A stretch of DNA of 64,000 nt from an uncultured Saprospiraceae bacterium (GTDB lineage Bacteria; Bacteroidota; Bacteroidia; Chitinophagales; Saprospiraceae): contig CALFWO010000028.1 of NCBI GenBank assembly GCA_937928045.1, positions 1 to 64,000 of the forward strand. Direction: 5' to 3'. How positions within the stretch are numbered: position 1 is the first letter of the stretch; every line of letters begins with the position of its first letter. Of the stretch, positions 1 through 7,917 are shown piece by piece. The position numbers and the translations under genes are program-made. The notes beneath the pieces were generated by a model, which had not been told where the DNA came from, ran no database searches, and was given only the letters and a program-made list of their open reading frames with translations.

Positions 1-156
1 GCCAGTTCTTTGAGTGACTTTGGCCTTCTCACAGGTACTAGTGTTTCATCAGCTTATGATTTAGTTGAGGAGTTTGAGTCTTTAGGTGATGCTGTCATTA
101 TCGTTACTGATCTTATGTTATCAGTCACAGTAGTATCTATGAGTGAGGGGCATTAG
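1..156 (+). CDS. Partial reading frame, unknown product, open at left edge
   Basis: Frame 1 is open from the first base to a TAG at 154-156, giving 51 residues that continue beyond the window. It contains the segment SAYDLVEEFESLGDAV followed by a hydrophobic stretch. I do not recognise a family. The plus strand here is T-rich, with many TCT, CTT and GTT codons, unlike the genes to the right but like the gene at 342-644. It may be the end of a gene of the same accessory element, or an accidental open frame. Confidence 0.3.
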   Translation, partial: ASSLSDFGLLTGTSVSSAYDLVEEFESLGDAVIIVTDLMLSVTVVSMSEGH

Positions 157-209
157 CCTCTTACTTTTCATACTACTCTTATGCATAGGTAGGTACAGAG
201 TACTACATC

Positions 210-264
210 TGCAAGGTCTGGCTCTGCGAGCCTGGCACTTCCTTCGTCAGCGATCCACCTTGCA
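210..264. repeat. Nested inverted repeat
   Basis: Outer arms TGCAAGGT (210-217) and ACCTTGCA (257-264) are perfect complements. They enclose a tight hairpin GGCTC-TGC-GAGCC (220-232). No T-run follows, so it is not a typical terminator. It lies in the non-coding part (157-341) of the atypical left-edge segment. It could be a recombination or replication-associated structure, or structured leader RNA; the function is unknown. Confidence 0.4.
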
Positions 265-341
265 TATGTAATTCTCTTCCCTAGTATAGCATCGACAGTA
301 TGCAGCGTTATACACATTCTTTCATTTATACATTTCACATT

Positions 342-644
342 ATGCTTACACCTACATTTCCTATGGGGCAGGTTGTTGCCACTTCAGCTATTCAGTCTCT
401 TATGAGTTCTGACCTTTCATTTCATACTTTCATCTACACGTCACTCATGAGACATCATGACGGTGACTGGGGTGAGGTCTGTGAGGAGGATCACGAGAGC
501 AACGAGCTGGCTCTCGTTACTGGTCGTCGTTTATTTTCAGTCTATGATTGTAGCACTTCTCACTCAGTTCATGGTGATCGCATCTACATCATTACTGAGG
601 CTGATCGTTCAGCTACTACTGTTTTATGGCCTAGTGAGTACTAG
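342..644 (+). CDS. Small conserved 'plasmid-related' protein (often mislabelled type I restriction subunit M)
   Basis: The 100-residue product matches from memory a small family spread over plasmids and chromosomes of many phyla. The family pattern runs FPxGQxVAT near the N terminus, then GDWG-x-CEED, NELAL, then R-x-S-x-Y, and ends in ITEADRSATTxLxPxEY. All these blocks are visible here: FPMGQVVAT, GDWGEVCEED, NELAL, IITEADRSATTVLWPSEY. The function is unknown; the database name 'type I restriction endonuclease subunit M' is not supported by any methylase motif. The start at 342 was chosen because family members begin only a few residues before the FPxGQ block; an in-frame ATG at 300 is also possible. 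Codon use is T-rich and unlike the neighbouring genes, which suggests transfer. Confidence 0.75.
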   Translation: MLTPTFPMGQVVATSAIQSLMSSDLSFHTFIYTSLMRHHDGDWGEVCEEDHESNELALVTGRRLFSVYDCSTSHSVHGDRIYIITEADRSATTVLWPSEY

Positions 645-656
645 GTCATTTAACTT

Positions 657-2255
657 TTAGTAGGAGTGATTTGCTTTAGGAAAAAATCTTCTGCAGGATT
701 CATTTCTCATTAGAAACGTAAGTGTAAAAATTGCGGATCTACAAATTTGAAGTAAGTGATAACATTTTGAATTAAAATCATCCGATGAAATAATTTCAAT
801 TCTATTTAAATTTGAATAACGCCCTTTTACAAGTTCTAAATCATCATTATCGCTTAGAAAAAAGTAATTGTGTTCAATCGCATCTCTCCAAGTTTTATAC
901 TCTCTAAAATTTCCTTGCATATTTTGATGATCTAATTCATAAGCTAAACTTTCTATAGCCATCAAATATGGCTTTGATCCTATGTCAACTTTATTCTTAA
1001 GATAGTCAAAAGCATCATGAAAATACACTCCTCGGCTTTCTACATCATCAAAAATCGAGAAAAGAGAAACGGCTATTCTATCCAAAATACTATAAGCTTG
1101 TTTGAATGATGATATAAGCATTCTGTTCTTTGTGTTTAACTCAACATATCCACCTCTAACACAATTCTTCACAGATATCGAGTTTTGTATTTTGACATCT
1201 TTTTGAGAATTATACAAAGCGAGTCTAGCTTCAGCAAAATCAAACTTTAAGTGTTCAATTAGTAACTGTAAATCATAAAGCCATTTCTTATGTGTATGTT
1301 TATGATTTGTTCTAACGTATAAGTCGTCTCTTTTTGCCAAGGAACAGTTACAATAAATTGAGTGCTCATTAAGTACTAAATAATTTTGAAGTGTCCATTT
1401 TTGATATGCACTTATCTTACTTGGTTTTTCTTGATCAAGATGCTTTTCCGTTTTACTCTTCTCTTCCATTATGCTGACTTGGGTGTCACCTAGAAGAGAT
1501 GCATATTCAACCATGAGTTTAGATACTGTTTCTATGTTCTTTGCACCCATGTCTGAAAACTTAAGGGCATTAAAGCAATTTTGAATTATATATGAAGACA
1601 CTTTATAATGGGGTGTAGCATGCGAATTCTTAACATAGGCATCAGTTGCAACAGCCTTCAGTAGAAATGAAGTGAATGACGAATCAATATCGGGTAAAAA
1701 AGAAATATAATATTCTATCTCAACCCATCTATTCATTTCAATTGAAATGTGAGCTAGATCAATGATTATATATTTTCTTATCAGTTCACTCTTCAAAGAG
1801 TCTTCAATAATACCTGTCCTAAAGCATTTTTGATAAATACTATGGGCAGGTATTAGGTAAGTTTTAAACGACTTATAAGAGTCAAAATGAATTTGTTTCT
1901 CTTGACTCTTAATCTTTCGCACCCTATATTGATAAAAATAGTTTCGTGCTCTTCTAAATGTAGTTTCATATTTTGACCCATCAATAAGAATATTCATATC
2001 TATTTGTCGAAAGTATCCTTCAGCTAGATCCAAGAATGAGAGATTAAGGTCCGATACACCAAGTTCATTATATACATGAGCTAAATGATCCAGAATTATT
2101 GTTTTTACTTGATGATCTTTCTCAATCAATAATTTTTCTTCCAGTATGATTAATTTACTTTCAACATATAAAACATCATTAATTCTTGAAAAGCAATCTT
2201 TCTTTAGCTCCTGACAATACTTGATAGCTTCATTTAGGTATTTTAGATATTTCAT
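657..2255 (-). CDS. LA2681-type HEPN domain protein
   Basis: This is a 532-residue soluble protein with a helical, TPR-like N-terminal half and a C-terminal HEPN domain of the LA2681 type. Supporting blocks are a W-x-L-x-NYLVLNEHSIYCNC segment near the middle, the DLQLLIEHLKFDFAEARLALY helix, the SFKQAYSILDRIAVSLFSIFDD helix, and the HEPN signature R457-D-A-I-E-H462 (R-x4-H). HEPN domains of this shape are commonly RNases in toxin, abortive infection or RNA-processing roles; that this one cleaves RNA is inference. It has no partner antitoxin beside it. The gene looks AT-rich, ends tail to tail with the atypical segment to its left, and sits alone between that segment and a repeat-containing intergenic region, so it is probably an accessory defence-type gene. 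Confidence 0.7.
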   Translation of the reverse strand: MKYLKYLNEAIKYCQELKKDCFSRINDVLYVESKLIILEEKLLIEKDHQVKTIILDHLAHVYNELGVSDLNLSFLDLAEGYFRQIDMNILIDGSKYETTFRRARNYFYQYRVRKIKSQEKQIHFDSYKSFKTYLIPAHSIYQKCFRTGIIEDSLKSELIRKYIIIDLAHISIEMNRWVEIEYYISFLPDIDSSFTSFLLKAVATDAYVKNSHATPHYKVSSYIIQNCFNALKFSDMGAKNIETVSKLMVEYASLLGDTQVSIMEEKSKTEKHLDQEKPSKISAYQKWTLQNYLVLNEHSIYCNCSLAKRDDLYVRTNHKHTHKKWLYDLQLLIEHLKFDFAEARLALYNSQKDVKIQNSISVKNCVRGGYVELNTKNRMLISSFKQAYSILDRIAVSLFSIFDDVESRGVYFHDAFDYLKNKVDIGSKPYLMAIESLAYELDHQNMQGNFREYKTWRDAIEHNYFFLSDNDDLELVKGRYSNLNRIEIISSDDFNSKCYHLLQICRSAIFTLTFLMRNESCRRFFPKANHSY

Positions 2256-2448
2256 ATTTCAGTTGATTTAGATTAAATATAAGTATTTGCATCGTAACCA
2301 TATGAACGTTTTGCGTATCTTTGAATCATGAACCTGAGTAACTTTTAGGGGCATAAGTCGACATAAAATGTATGGGTCATGGCTGGGTCGCAACGATTTT
2401 GAGTCAACCTAAAAGACTGATTTACAGTATATAAAAGATATATGGATG

Positions 2449-2538
2449 AATCCTGCCGGGATCACAAGAGAAAGGAAGTCTTTCTGCGAAAGCAGGAAGA
2501 CTTTTTTCTTTTTAGGACCTGTTTGAGCTCGCTCAAGA
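2449..2538. repeat. 90-bp dispersed repeat, copy 1
   Basis: This copy aligns without gaps to 2620-2709, with about five mismatches in 90. Each copy has two hairpins: AAGTCTTTCTGC with a GAAA loop and its complement followed by a T-rich run, then TTGAGC/GCTCAA. Copy 1 has one mismatch in the first stem. The layout resembles a REP-like or small non-autonomous element. Confidence 0.65.
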
Positions 2539-2619
2539 ACAGGTTTTGAAAAGAAAAAATTGCGACCAAAGAGAGCAATAATTCCTTTTTGACCTTGGAG
2601 CTTATCAGGATCACAGCGT

Positions 2620-2709
2620 AATCCTGGCGGGATCACAAGAGAAAGGAAGTCTTTCTGCGAAAGCAGAAAGACTTTTTTCTTTTTAGGAACTGTTTGAGCT
2701 TGCTCAAAA
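2620..2709. repeat. 90-bp dispersed repeat, copy 2
   Basis: Second copy, 171 bp downstream of copy 1. The first stem is perfect here: AAGTCTTTCTGC (2647-2658), loop GAAA (2659-2662), GCAGAAAGACTT (2663-2674), then T-rich sequence to about 2684. On the plus strand this is a textbook intrinsic terminator shape, yet no plus-strand gene lies just upstream, which favours a mobile repeat over a gene terminator. Confidence 0.65.
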
Positions 2710-2803
2710 CATTGCGACATTTTTTTACAACCCTTCTGTCGCTGCACGGATAATTCAGCTACAATTACCCGCTAAAAGGTACTAGCCTCTCCAAATACTA
2801 GCC

Positions 2804-2811
2804 TATATTTG
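2804..2811 (+). promoter_or_regulatory. Candidate -7 element for gdhA
   Basis: TATATTTG matches the Bacteroidota sigma consensus TAnnTTTG, about 75 bp before the gdhA start. No clear -33 TTTG is visible. Confidence 0.45.
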
Positions 2812-2886
2812 TGGTTGAATTATGAGTGTGATTGCTGATTCCTAACCAGTAATTGCACTCCCTAACCAAACCATCAAATACTAACC

Positions 2887-4236
2887 ATGTCTTCAAACAT
2901 CAAGACGGCAGAGGACTTTATTGCCTATGCCAAAGAACGAAATCCCAACCAACCAGAATTCATTCAAGCTGTAGAAGAAGTTGCCCACTCTGTCTGGGAA
3001 CATTTGTCCAATCACCCCGAACTTCAACGCTCTAAAATACTTGAGCGCATGATAGAACCTGAGCGCGTGATTATGTTTAGAGTACCTTGGATTGATGATC
3101 GAGGAGAATTCCAGGTAAATCGCGGGTATCGAATACAGATGAATTCTGCCATTGGACCTTACAAAGGTGGATTGCGATTTCATCCTTCAGTGAATTTGAG
3201 TATTCTGAAATTTTTAGCCTTTGAACAAGTCTACAAGAATTCATTGACTACGCTCCCAATGGGAGGTGGTAAAGGAGGAGCAGACTTCAACCCGAAAGGA
3301 AAATCGGACAATGAAGTCATGCCTTTTTTTCAAAGTTTTATGACAGAATTGCAACGCCATGTAGGTGCTAACTTAGATGTACCCGCGGGAGACATTGGAG
3401 TTGGCGGCAGAGAAGTCGGTTACATGTTTGGTCAATACAAGCGATTGAAAAATGAGTTTACCGGAGTGTTAACTGGAAAAGGAAAAACATTTGGAGGATC
3501 ATTGATCCGGCCGGAGGCCACTGGATACGGCTGTGTGTATTTCATGCAAGAAATGCTGAAGCGTAAAGGAAAGGACTTTAAGGGAAAAACTTGTGTCATT
3601 TCAGGCTCAGGAAATGTCTCGCAATACACTGCCGAAAAGTTAATTGAATTGGGCGCCAAGGTGGTCACCATGTCGGACTCGGGAGGTTATATTTATGATA
3701 AAGATGGCATCGATGCTGCGAAGTTAGCTTGGATCATGGATCTTAAGAATGTGAAGCGTGGACGAATAAAAGCCTATGCTGATCATTATGGCTGCGAGTA
3801 TCATGAAGGCCAGCGACCATGGGGTGTTAAATGTGATTTGGCATTTCCAAGTGCAACTCAGAATGAATTAAATGAGTCCGAGGCAAAAGCTCTTGTCGAG
3901 AATGGATGTGAAGGAGTTGCGGAAGGAGCCAACATGCCTTCTACTCCGGCAGCCATTGAAGTATTTCAAGCGGCAAAGATTTTGTTTGCGCCTGGTAAGG
4001 CTTCCAATGCTGGAGGCGTAGCCACTTCAGGACTAGAAATGAGTCAGAATTCTTTACGCTATGGGTGGACCAGAGAAGAAGTGGATGAAAAATTAAATAA
4101 TATCATGAAGTCAATTCACGAAACCTGTGTTCAACATGGTTCAAATGGCAACGGCTATGTAGACTATGTTAAAGGCGCAAATGTCGGAGGATTTGTGAAA
4201 GTAGCAGAGGCAATGATGGCTCAAGGATTGGTATAA
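2887..4236 (+). CDS. gdhA: NADP-specific glutamate dehydrogenase
   Basis: Converts 2-oxoglutarate and ammonium to glutamate in the cytoplasm using NADPH. The 449-residue length is normal for the hexameric bacterial enzyme. Visible motifs are the substrate loop with catalytic lysine K129 in LPMGGGKGGADF, then DVPAGDIGVGGREVGYM, a Rossmann motif SGSGNVSQ near residue 239 followed by a strand ending in SDSGG (no acidic residue at the strand end, in keeping with NADP use), and KASNAGGVATSGLEMSQN near the C terminus. It is a single gene with its own candidate promoter upstream and a strong terminator after it. Confidence 0.95.
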   Translation: MSSNIKTAEDFIAYAKERNPNQPEFIQAVEEVAHSVWEHLSNHPELQRSKILERMIEPERVIMFRVPWIDDRGEFQVNRGYRIQMNSAIGPYKGGLRFHPSVNLSILKFLAFEQVYKNSLTTLPMGGGKGGADFNPKGKSDNEVMPFFQSFMTELQRHVGANLDVPAGDIGVGGREVGYMFGQYKRLKNEFTGVLTGKGKTFGGSLIRPEATGYGCVYFMQEMLKRKGKDFKGKTCVISGSGNVSQYTAEKLIELGAKVVTMSDSGGYIYDKDGIDAAKLAWIMDLKNVKRGRIKAYADHYGCEYHEGQRPWGVKCDLAFPSATQNELNESEAKALVENGCEGVAEGANMPSTPAAIEVFQAAKILFAPGKASNAGGVATSGLEMSQNSLRYGWTREEVDEKLNNIMKSIHETCVQHGSNGNGYVDYVKGANVGGFVKVAEAMMAQGLV

Positions 4237-4317
4237 AACCTCGAATAAGCTAAGCTTTCATTGTGATAAATTAAGAAAGTTTGACTTTATAAATTGGCCG
4301 AGCATAATTAACGCTTA

Positions 4318-4353
4318 AAGCGTTCATCTGAATAATCAGATGAACGCTTTTTT
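4318..4353 (+). terminator. Intrinsic terminator after gdhA
   Basis: Perfect 14-bp stem AAGCGTTCATCTGA / TCAGATGAACGCTT with an ATAA loop (4332-4335), running into a T-tract. Confidence 0.85.
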
Positions 4354-4402
4354 ATTTGGAACCATTTTTGACCAAAATTAGACTAAATTCTAATTAATAG
4401 TA

Positions 4403-4424
4403 ATACTATTATTGATAATAGTAT
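4403..4424. promoter_or_regulatory. Palindromic operator candidate upstream of the secretion operon
   Basis: Perfect 9-bp arms ATACTATTA and TAATAGTAT, separated by TTGA. The dyad ends 1 bp before the -7 element at 4426, so a dimeric repressor bound here would block the promoter. It is too AT-rich and lacks a T-run, so it is not a terminator. Confidence 0.5.
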
Positions 4425-4425
4425 G

Positions 4426-4433
4426 TATATTTG
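4426..4433 (+). promoter_or_regulatory. Candidate -7 element of the secretion operon
   Basis: TATATTTG fits TAnnTTTG. Transcription would begin near 4440, so the TTG codon at 4412 cannot be the start of the first gene and the ATG at 4463 is favoured. Confidence 0.55.
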
Positions 4434-4462
4434 CGCCATCAAATGAAAAATCAATTGGATAT

Positions 4463-6136
4463 ATGACGACATTACTACAACCAATGCAAAGATTACGGCG
4501 ATTATTAGCAGTTGATCGTCGCGAGATATCTCAAGTATATATCTATGCGCTACTTAACGGATTGGTAAATCTTTCCTTACCACTTGGCATTCAAGCCATT
4601 ATTAATCTTATTCAAGGAGGTGAAGTTTCAAGTAGTTGGATCATACTAGTCGTATTTGTTTTGCTGGGAATTACCTTAACTGGTGTATTCCAATTAATGC
4701 AGCTGAGAATAGTAGAAAATATTGCCCAGAAAATATTTAGTCGAGCCTCTTTCGAATTCGCTTTTAGAATTCCCAGAATCAAGTATAGTGAGCTTTACAA
4801 CTATTATGCACCAGAATTGGCGAATCGTTTTTTTGACACACTAACGATTCAGAAAGGCCTTCCTAAAATTCTAATTGACTTTTCACTTGCGGCCTTCCAA
4901 ATAGTAGCTGGATTGATTGTTCTAAGTATGTATCATTCATTTTTTATTTTATTTGGAATAGCATTAGTAGCATTGGTTTATACAATCCTTGCGGTTACGG
5001 GTCCAAGAGGTTTGACAACAAGCCTGAAAGAATCAAAATATAAATACGATGTTGCACATTGGCTTGAGGAGATTGCTCGAACTAAAATGTCTTTTAAGCT
5101 AATTAAAGATCCAGAGATATCACTTTCGAATACAGATTTAAGAGTGACCAATTATATCCAGGCTAGAGAAAGTCATTTCAAAATATTAGTTCGTCAATTT
5201 TTGAGTTTGATTGGCTTCAAAGTATTGGTAGCTGCGGGATTATTGATTATTGGAGGACTACTTGTATTTCGGCAAGAAATGAACATTGGACAATTCGTCG
5301 CTGCTGAAATCATCATTATATTAATAATAAACAGTGTAGAAAAATTAATTAAATCCTTGGATGCGATATACGATGTGTTGACTGCCCTCGAAAAGATTGG
5401 GTATGTAACTGATATGGAATTAGAGCATGACTCTGGGTTAGATTTTGTGACTCCTGATGATAAAATGGCCGTCAGTGTAAACAATCTTCATTTTGCCTTT
5501 CCGGATAATGGACTAGATATTCTTCATGACATCAGTTTTGAGGTCCCAGCCGGACAATCAGCTGTGATCAGTGGTTCTTCTGGATCCGGAAAATCAACAT
5601 TGATGGGGTTAATGGCCGGTATCAATAATCCTTCCGCGGGTGTTGTACTTTTCAACGGAATTTCAATGCAATCTGTTAATGGAAATTCACTTAGACAACA
5701 TATTGGATTTGCCTTAAGTAATAATCAAATATTTCAAGGAACCCTAATTGAAAATATATCTATGGGAAGGCGTAATATTAGCACCCAAGATGTTGTGAAT
5801 GCCATAGAGTTGGTCAATTTAATAGGCTTCATAAAAAACCTTCCATTGGGATTAAACACAAAATTGGACCCAGAAGGAAAACGCATCCCGAGATCAGCGA
5901 TAAATAAAATAATACTTGCCCGAGCCATCGTTAGTAATCCTAAACTTTTGTTGCTGGAAGATCCATTAGATCATGTACCGGCTTTAGAAAAAGAAGTAAT
6001 TATTCAAAAATTAACTGATGCCAACAATTCATGGTCGATCATCATTACGACGGTTGATGAGATCTGGTCAAAGTATATTCAACATACCATTCATTTAGAC
6101 AATGGTCGAGTTATTAAAGACATTCCACAAAAATAA
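4463..6136 (+). CDS. ABC exporter (membrane plus ATPase domain) with degenerate nucleotide site
   Basis: A 557-residue half-transporter: about five or six membrane helices in residues 25-320, then a nucleotide-binding domain. Walker A is intact (GSSGSGKST near residue 370). The LSGGQ signature is replaced by a sequence around IPRSAINK, the Walker B end reads LLLLEDPLDH (E-D order in place of D-E), and the H-loop histidine is missing (IITTVDEIW). No C39 peptidase domain is present. The next genes encode an adaptor and a TolC-type protein, so this is a type I-like export system with unknown cargo. The altered signature may be typical of the Bacteroidota subfamily; whether it hydrolyses ATP is open. 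The start at 4463 was chosen from the promoter position. Confidence 0.75.
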   Translation: MTTLLQPMQRLRRLLAVDRREISQVYIYALLNGLVNLSLPLGIQAIINLIQGGEVSSSWIILVVFVLLGITLTGVFQLMQLRIVENIAQKIFSRASFEFAFRIPRIKYSELYNYYAPELANRFFDTLTIQKGLPKILIDFSLAAFQIVAGLIVLSMYHSFFILFGIALVALVYTILAVTGPRGLTTSLKESKYKYDVAHWLEEIARTKMSFKLIKDPEISLSNTDLRVTNYIQARESHFKILVRQFLSLIGFKVLVAAGLLIIGGLLVFRQEMNIGQFVAAEIIIILIINSVEKLIKSLDAIYDVLTALEKIGYVTDMELEHDSGLDFVTPDDKMAVSVNNLHFAFPDNGLDILHDISFEVPAGQSAVISGSSGSGKSTLMGLMAGINNPSAGVVLFNGISMQSVNGNSLRQHIGFALSNNQIFQGTLIENISMGRRNISTQDVVNAIELVNLIGFIKNLPLGLNTKLDPEGKRIPRSAINKIILARAIVSNPKLLLLEDPLDHVPALEKEVIIQKLTDANNSWSIIITTVDEIWSKYIQHTIHLDNGRVIKDIPQK

Positions 6137-6142
6137 ATTCAA

Positions 6143-7513
6143 ATGCTCAACATAAGTTTAAAAAGAATTAATGAAAATATTAACCTTGATAGATATCAAA
6201 CATTCGCTATTCTTAAGGAAAGAAAGGTATCCCAAGTGTTAATAAAAATAATCGGTGTTACCGTCTTAATTTCCATATTGTCTATGTTTTTGCCTTGGAC
6301 TCAAAACATTCGGACCAAAGGCAATGTAACTACCATGAATCCAGACGATCGACCACAGACTGTTCAGTCAATTATTGGTGGAAAGATTGAAGATTGGTAT
6401 GTTCAAGAAGGACAACTGGTTGCAAAGGGTGATACAATCATGAGAATTTCTGAGGTAAAAGAAGATTATTTTGATCCTGAAATCTTAGACAACACGAATA
6501 GTCAAATATTAGCTAAAAAGGAATCCTCCAAGGCTTATAATCAAAAAGCCAATAACCTAAATGCACAACTTAAATCTTTAATCAAAAACAAAGTTGTCAA
6601 ACTTGAACAAAATCAAATTAAGGTAGAACAAACCAAATTAAAAATAACCTCTGATAGTATTGAGTTGATTGCTGCTAAAACAAAATTAGACATTGCAGGT
6701 GATCAATTGAAACGAATTGAAAAGCTGTATAATGATGGTTTGAAGTCATTAACAGAATTGGAATCTAAACAACTGTCAATTCAAGAGTCACAAGCCAAGG
6801 TGACTGGCTTAATAAACAAATTAGCAAATCACAGAAATGAGTTGGCATCATTGAATGCCAATATTAACGCTATTGAGAATGACTTTGATAACAAAATTGC
6901 GAAGTCAAAGTCAGAGCGAATGTCTGCTTTATCAGCAATGTATGATGCTAATGCAAGTCAAAACAAGTTACAATCTCAATTCAATGCTTACTCTACAAGA
7001 CAAGATAACTATTTCATTCTTTCACCTATAGATGGAACTGTTACTGAAGCCATTAAAACAGGCTTGGGAGAATTAATTAAAGCAGGAGATGCCGTAGCCA
7101 AAATTATACCTACAAAGTACAATTTGGCAATAGAGAGTTACATCAGTCCAATGGACATGCCGCTCGTCCGAATTGGTCAGAAAGTTCGTGTTCAATTTGA
7201 TGGATGGCCAGCAATTGTATTTAGCGGTTGGCCAAATAGTAGTTATGGCACCTTTGGTGGAAAGATCTTCGCCATAAATAATGACATCAGTAAAAATGGT
7301 AAATATCGAATAATGATCGCTCCTGATGAAGAAGATCAAGCATGGCCCGAAGAGGTTCGGATTGGAGGTGGTACCAATTCAATCATGCTATTAAATGAAG
7401 TCAAGGTTGGCTATGAACTTTGGCGGCAACTGAATGGATTTCCTGCGGATTTTTACAAAAATGAAAAGCAGAAAAATATAAAAACCAAAGCTCCTTTGAG
7501 GAAAGTGAAATAG
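6143..7513 (+). CDS. HlyD-family periplasmic adaptor (membrane fusion protein)
   Basis: The 456-residue product has one N-terminal membrane anchor (about residues 33-53). A first lipoyl half follows (GGKIEDWYVQEGQLVAKGDT), then a long coiled coil rich in K, N, Q and L (about 130-280), a second lipoyl half (SPIDGTVTEAIKTGLGELIKAGD) and a beta-barrel region. This is the standard adaptor that links an inner-membrane exporter to a TolC-type channel. It starts 6 bp after the ABC gene, so the two are co-transcribed. The C-terminal tail is rich in lysine. Confidence 0.85.
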   Translation: MLNISLKRINENINLDRYQTFAILKERKVSQVLIKIIGVTVLISILSMFLPWTQNIRTKGNVTTMNPDDRPQTVQSIIGGKIEDWYVQEGQLVAKGDTIMRISEVKEDYFDPEILDNTNSQILAKKESSKAYNQKANNLNAQLKSLIKNKVVKLEQNQIKVEQTKLKITSDSIELIAAKTKLDIAGDQLKRIEKLYNDGLKSLTELESKQLSIQESQAKVTGLINKLANHRNELASLNANINAIENDFDNKIAKSKSERMSALSAMYDANASQNKLQSQFNAYSTRQDNYFILSPIDGTVTEAIKTGLGELIKAGDAVAKIIPTKYNLAIESYISPMDMPLVRIGQKVRVQFDGWPAIVFSGWPNSSYGTFGGKIFAINNDISKNGKYRIMIAPDEEDQAWPEEVRIGGGTNSIMLLNEVKVGYELWRQLNGFPADFYKNEKQKNIKTKAPLRKVK

Positions 7514-7530
7514 TATAAAAAATATTCAAT

Positions 7531-7917
7531 ATGAAATTTCATTCTAGAAAATTAATAAAGCCGGAAAATTTAAATGCAAACAATTCTCTGTTCGGCGGAG
7601 CACTACTTCGATGGATTGATGAAGAAGCTGGCATTTATACAATGACCAAACTCAAAACACAGAAAGTAGTTACAAAATATATTTCAGAAATTAATTTTGT
7701 CTCTTCAGCCAAGCAAGGAGATGTGATAGAGATAGGAATGGAATTAGTTGATCTTGGGCGTACAAGTATGACAATGAAATGTATTGTTCGGAATCTTTTC
7801 ACGCAGAAAACTATTATTTCTATTGACAAAATTGTTTTTGTTCAAGTTGATGACAACGAACGTCCAGTACCTCATCATTTAACAATGGAAACTGTAAAAC
7901 CTTTGCGAAATGATTAA
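7531..7917 (+). CDS. Hotdog-fold acyl-CoA thioesterase
   Basis: The 128-residue protein has the YciA/BFIT-type acyl-CoA thioesterase layout: an N-terminal N-x-x-N-x-LFGGALLRWIDEEAG helix segment (the acidic residues supply the catalytic aspartate/glutamate), then a central INFVSSAKQGDVIEI strand pair and TSMTMKCIV. This family hydrolyses acyl-CoA in the cytoplasm. Its place inside an export operon, between the adaptor and the outer membrane gene and overlapping the latter by 8 bp, is unusual. It suggests that the exported product or its precursor carries an acyl group, but that is inference. Confidence 0.8.
   Translation: MKFHSRKLIKPENLNANNSLFGGALLRWIDEEAGIYTMTKLKTQKVVTKYISEINFVSSAKQGDVIEIGMELVDLGRTSMTMKCIVRNLFTQKTIISIDKIVFVQVDDNERPVPHHLTMETVKPLRND

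Noticed and set aside
457-660. Hydrophobic 67-codon plus-strand frame
   Set aside because: It overlaps the recognised gene at 342-644 in another frame; its hydrophobicity follows from T-rich sequence.
2409-2747. A 112-codon minus-strand frame with two similar segments
   Set aside because: The frame reads through both 90-bp repeats; the 'repeated protein' (KKKKVFLLSQKDFLSLVIP) is the hairpin DNA translated twice. No family resemblance and no promoter.
4412-4462. TTG start for the ABC exporter at 4412
   Set aside because: It lies within the dyad and upstream of the expected transcription start; the ATG at 4463 gives a normal N terminus.
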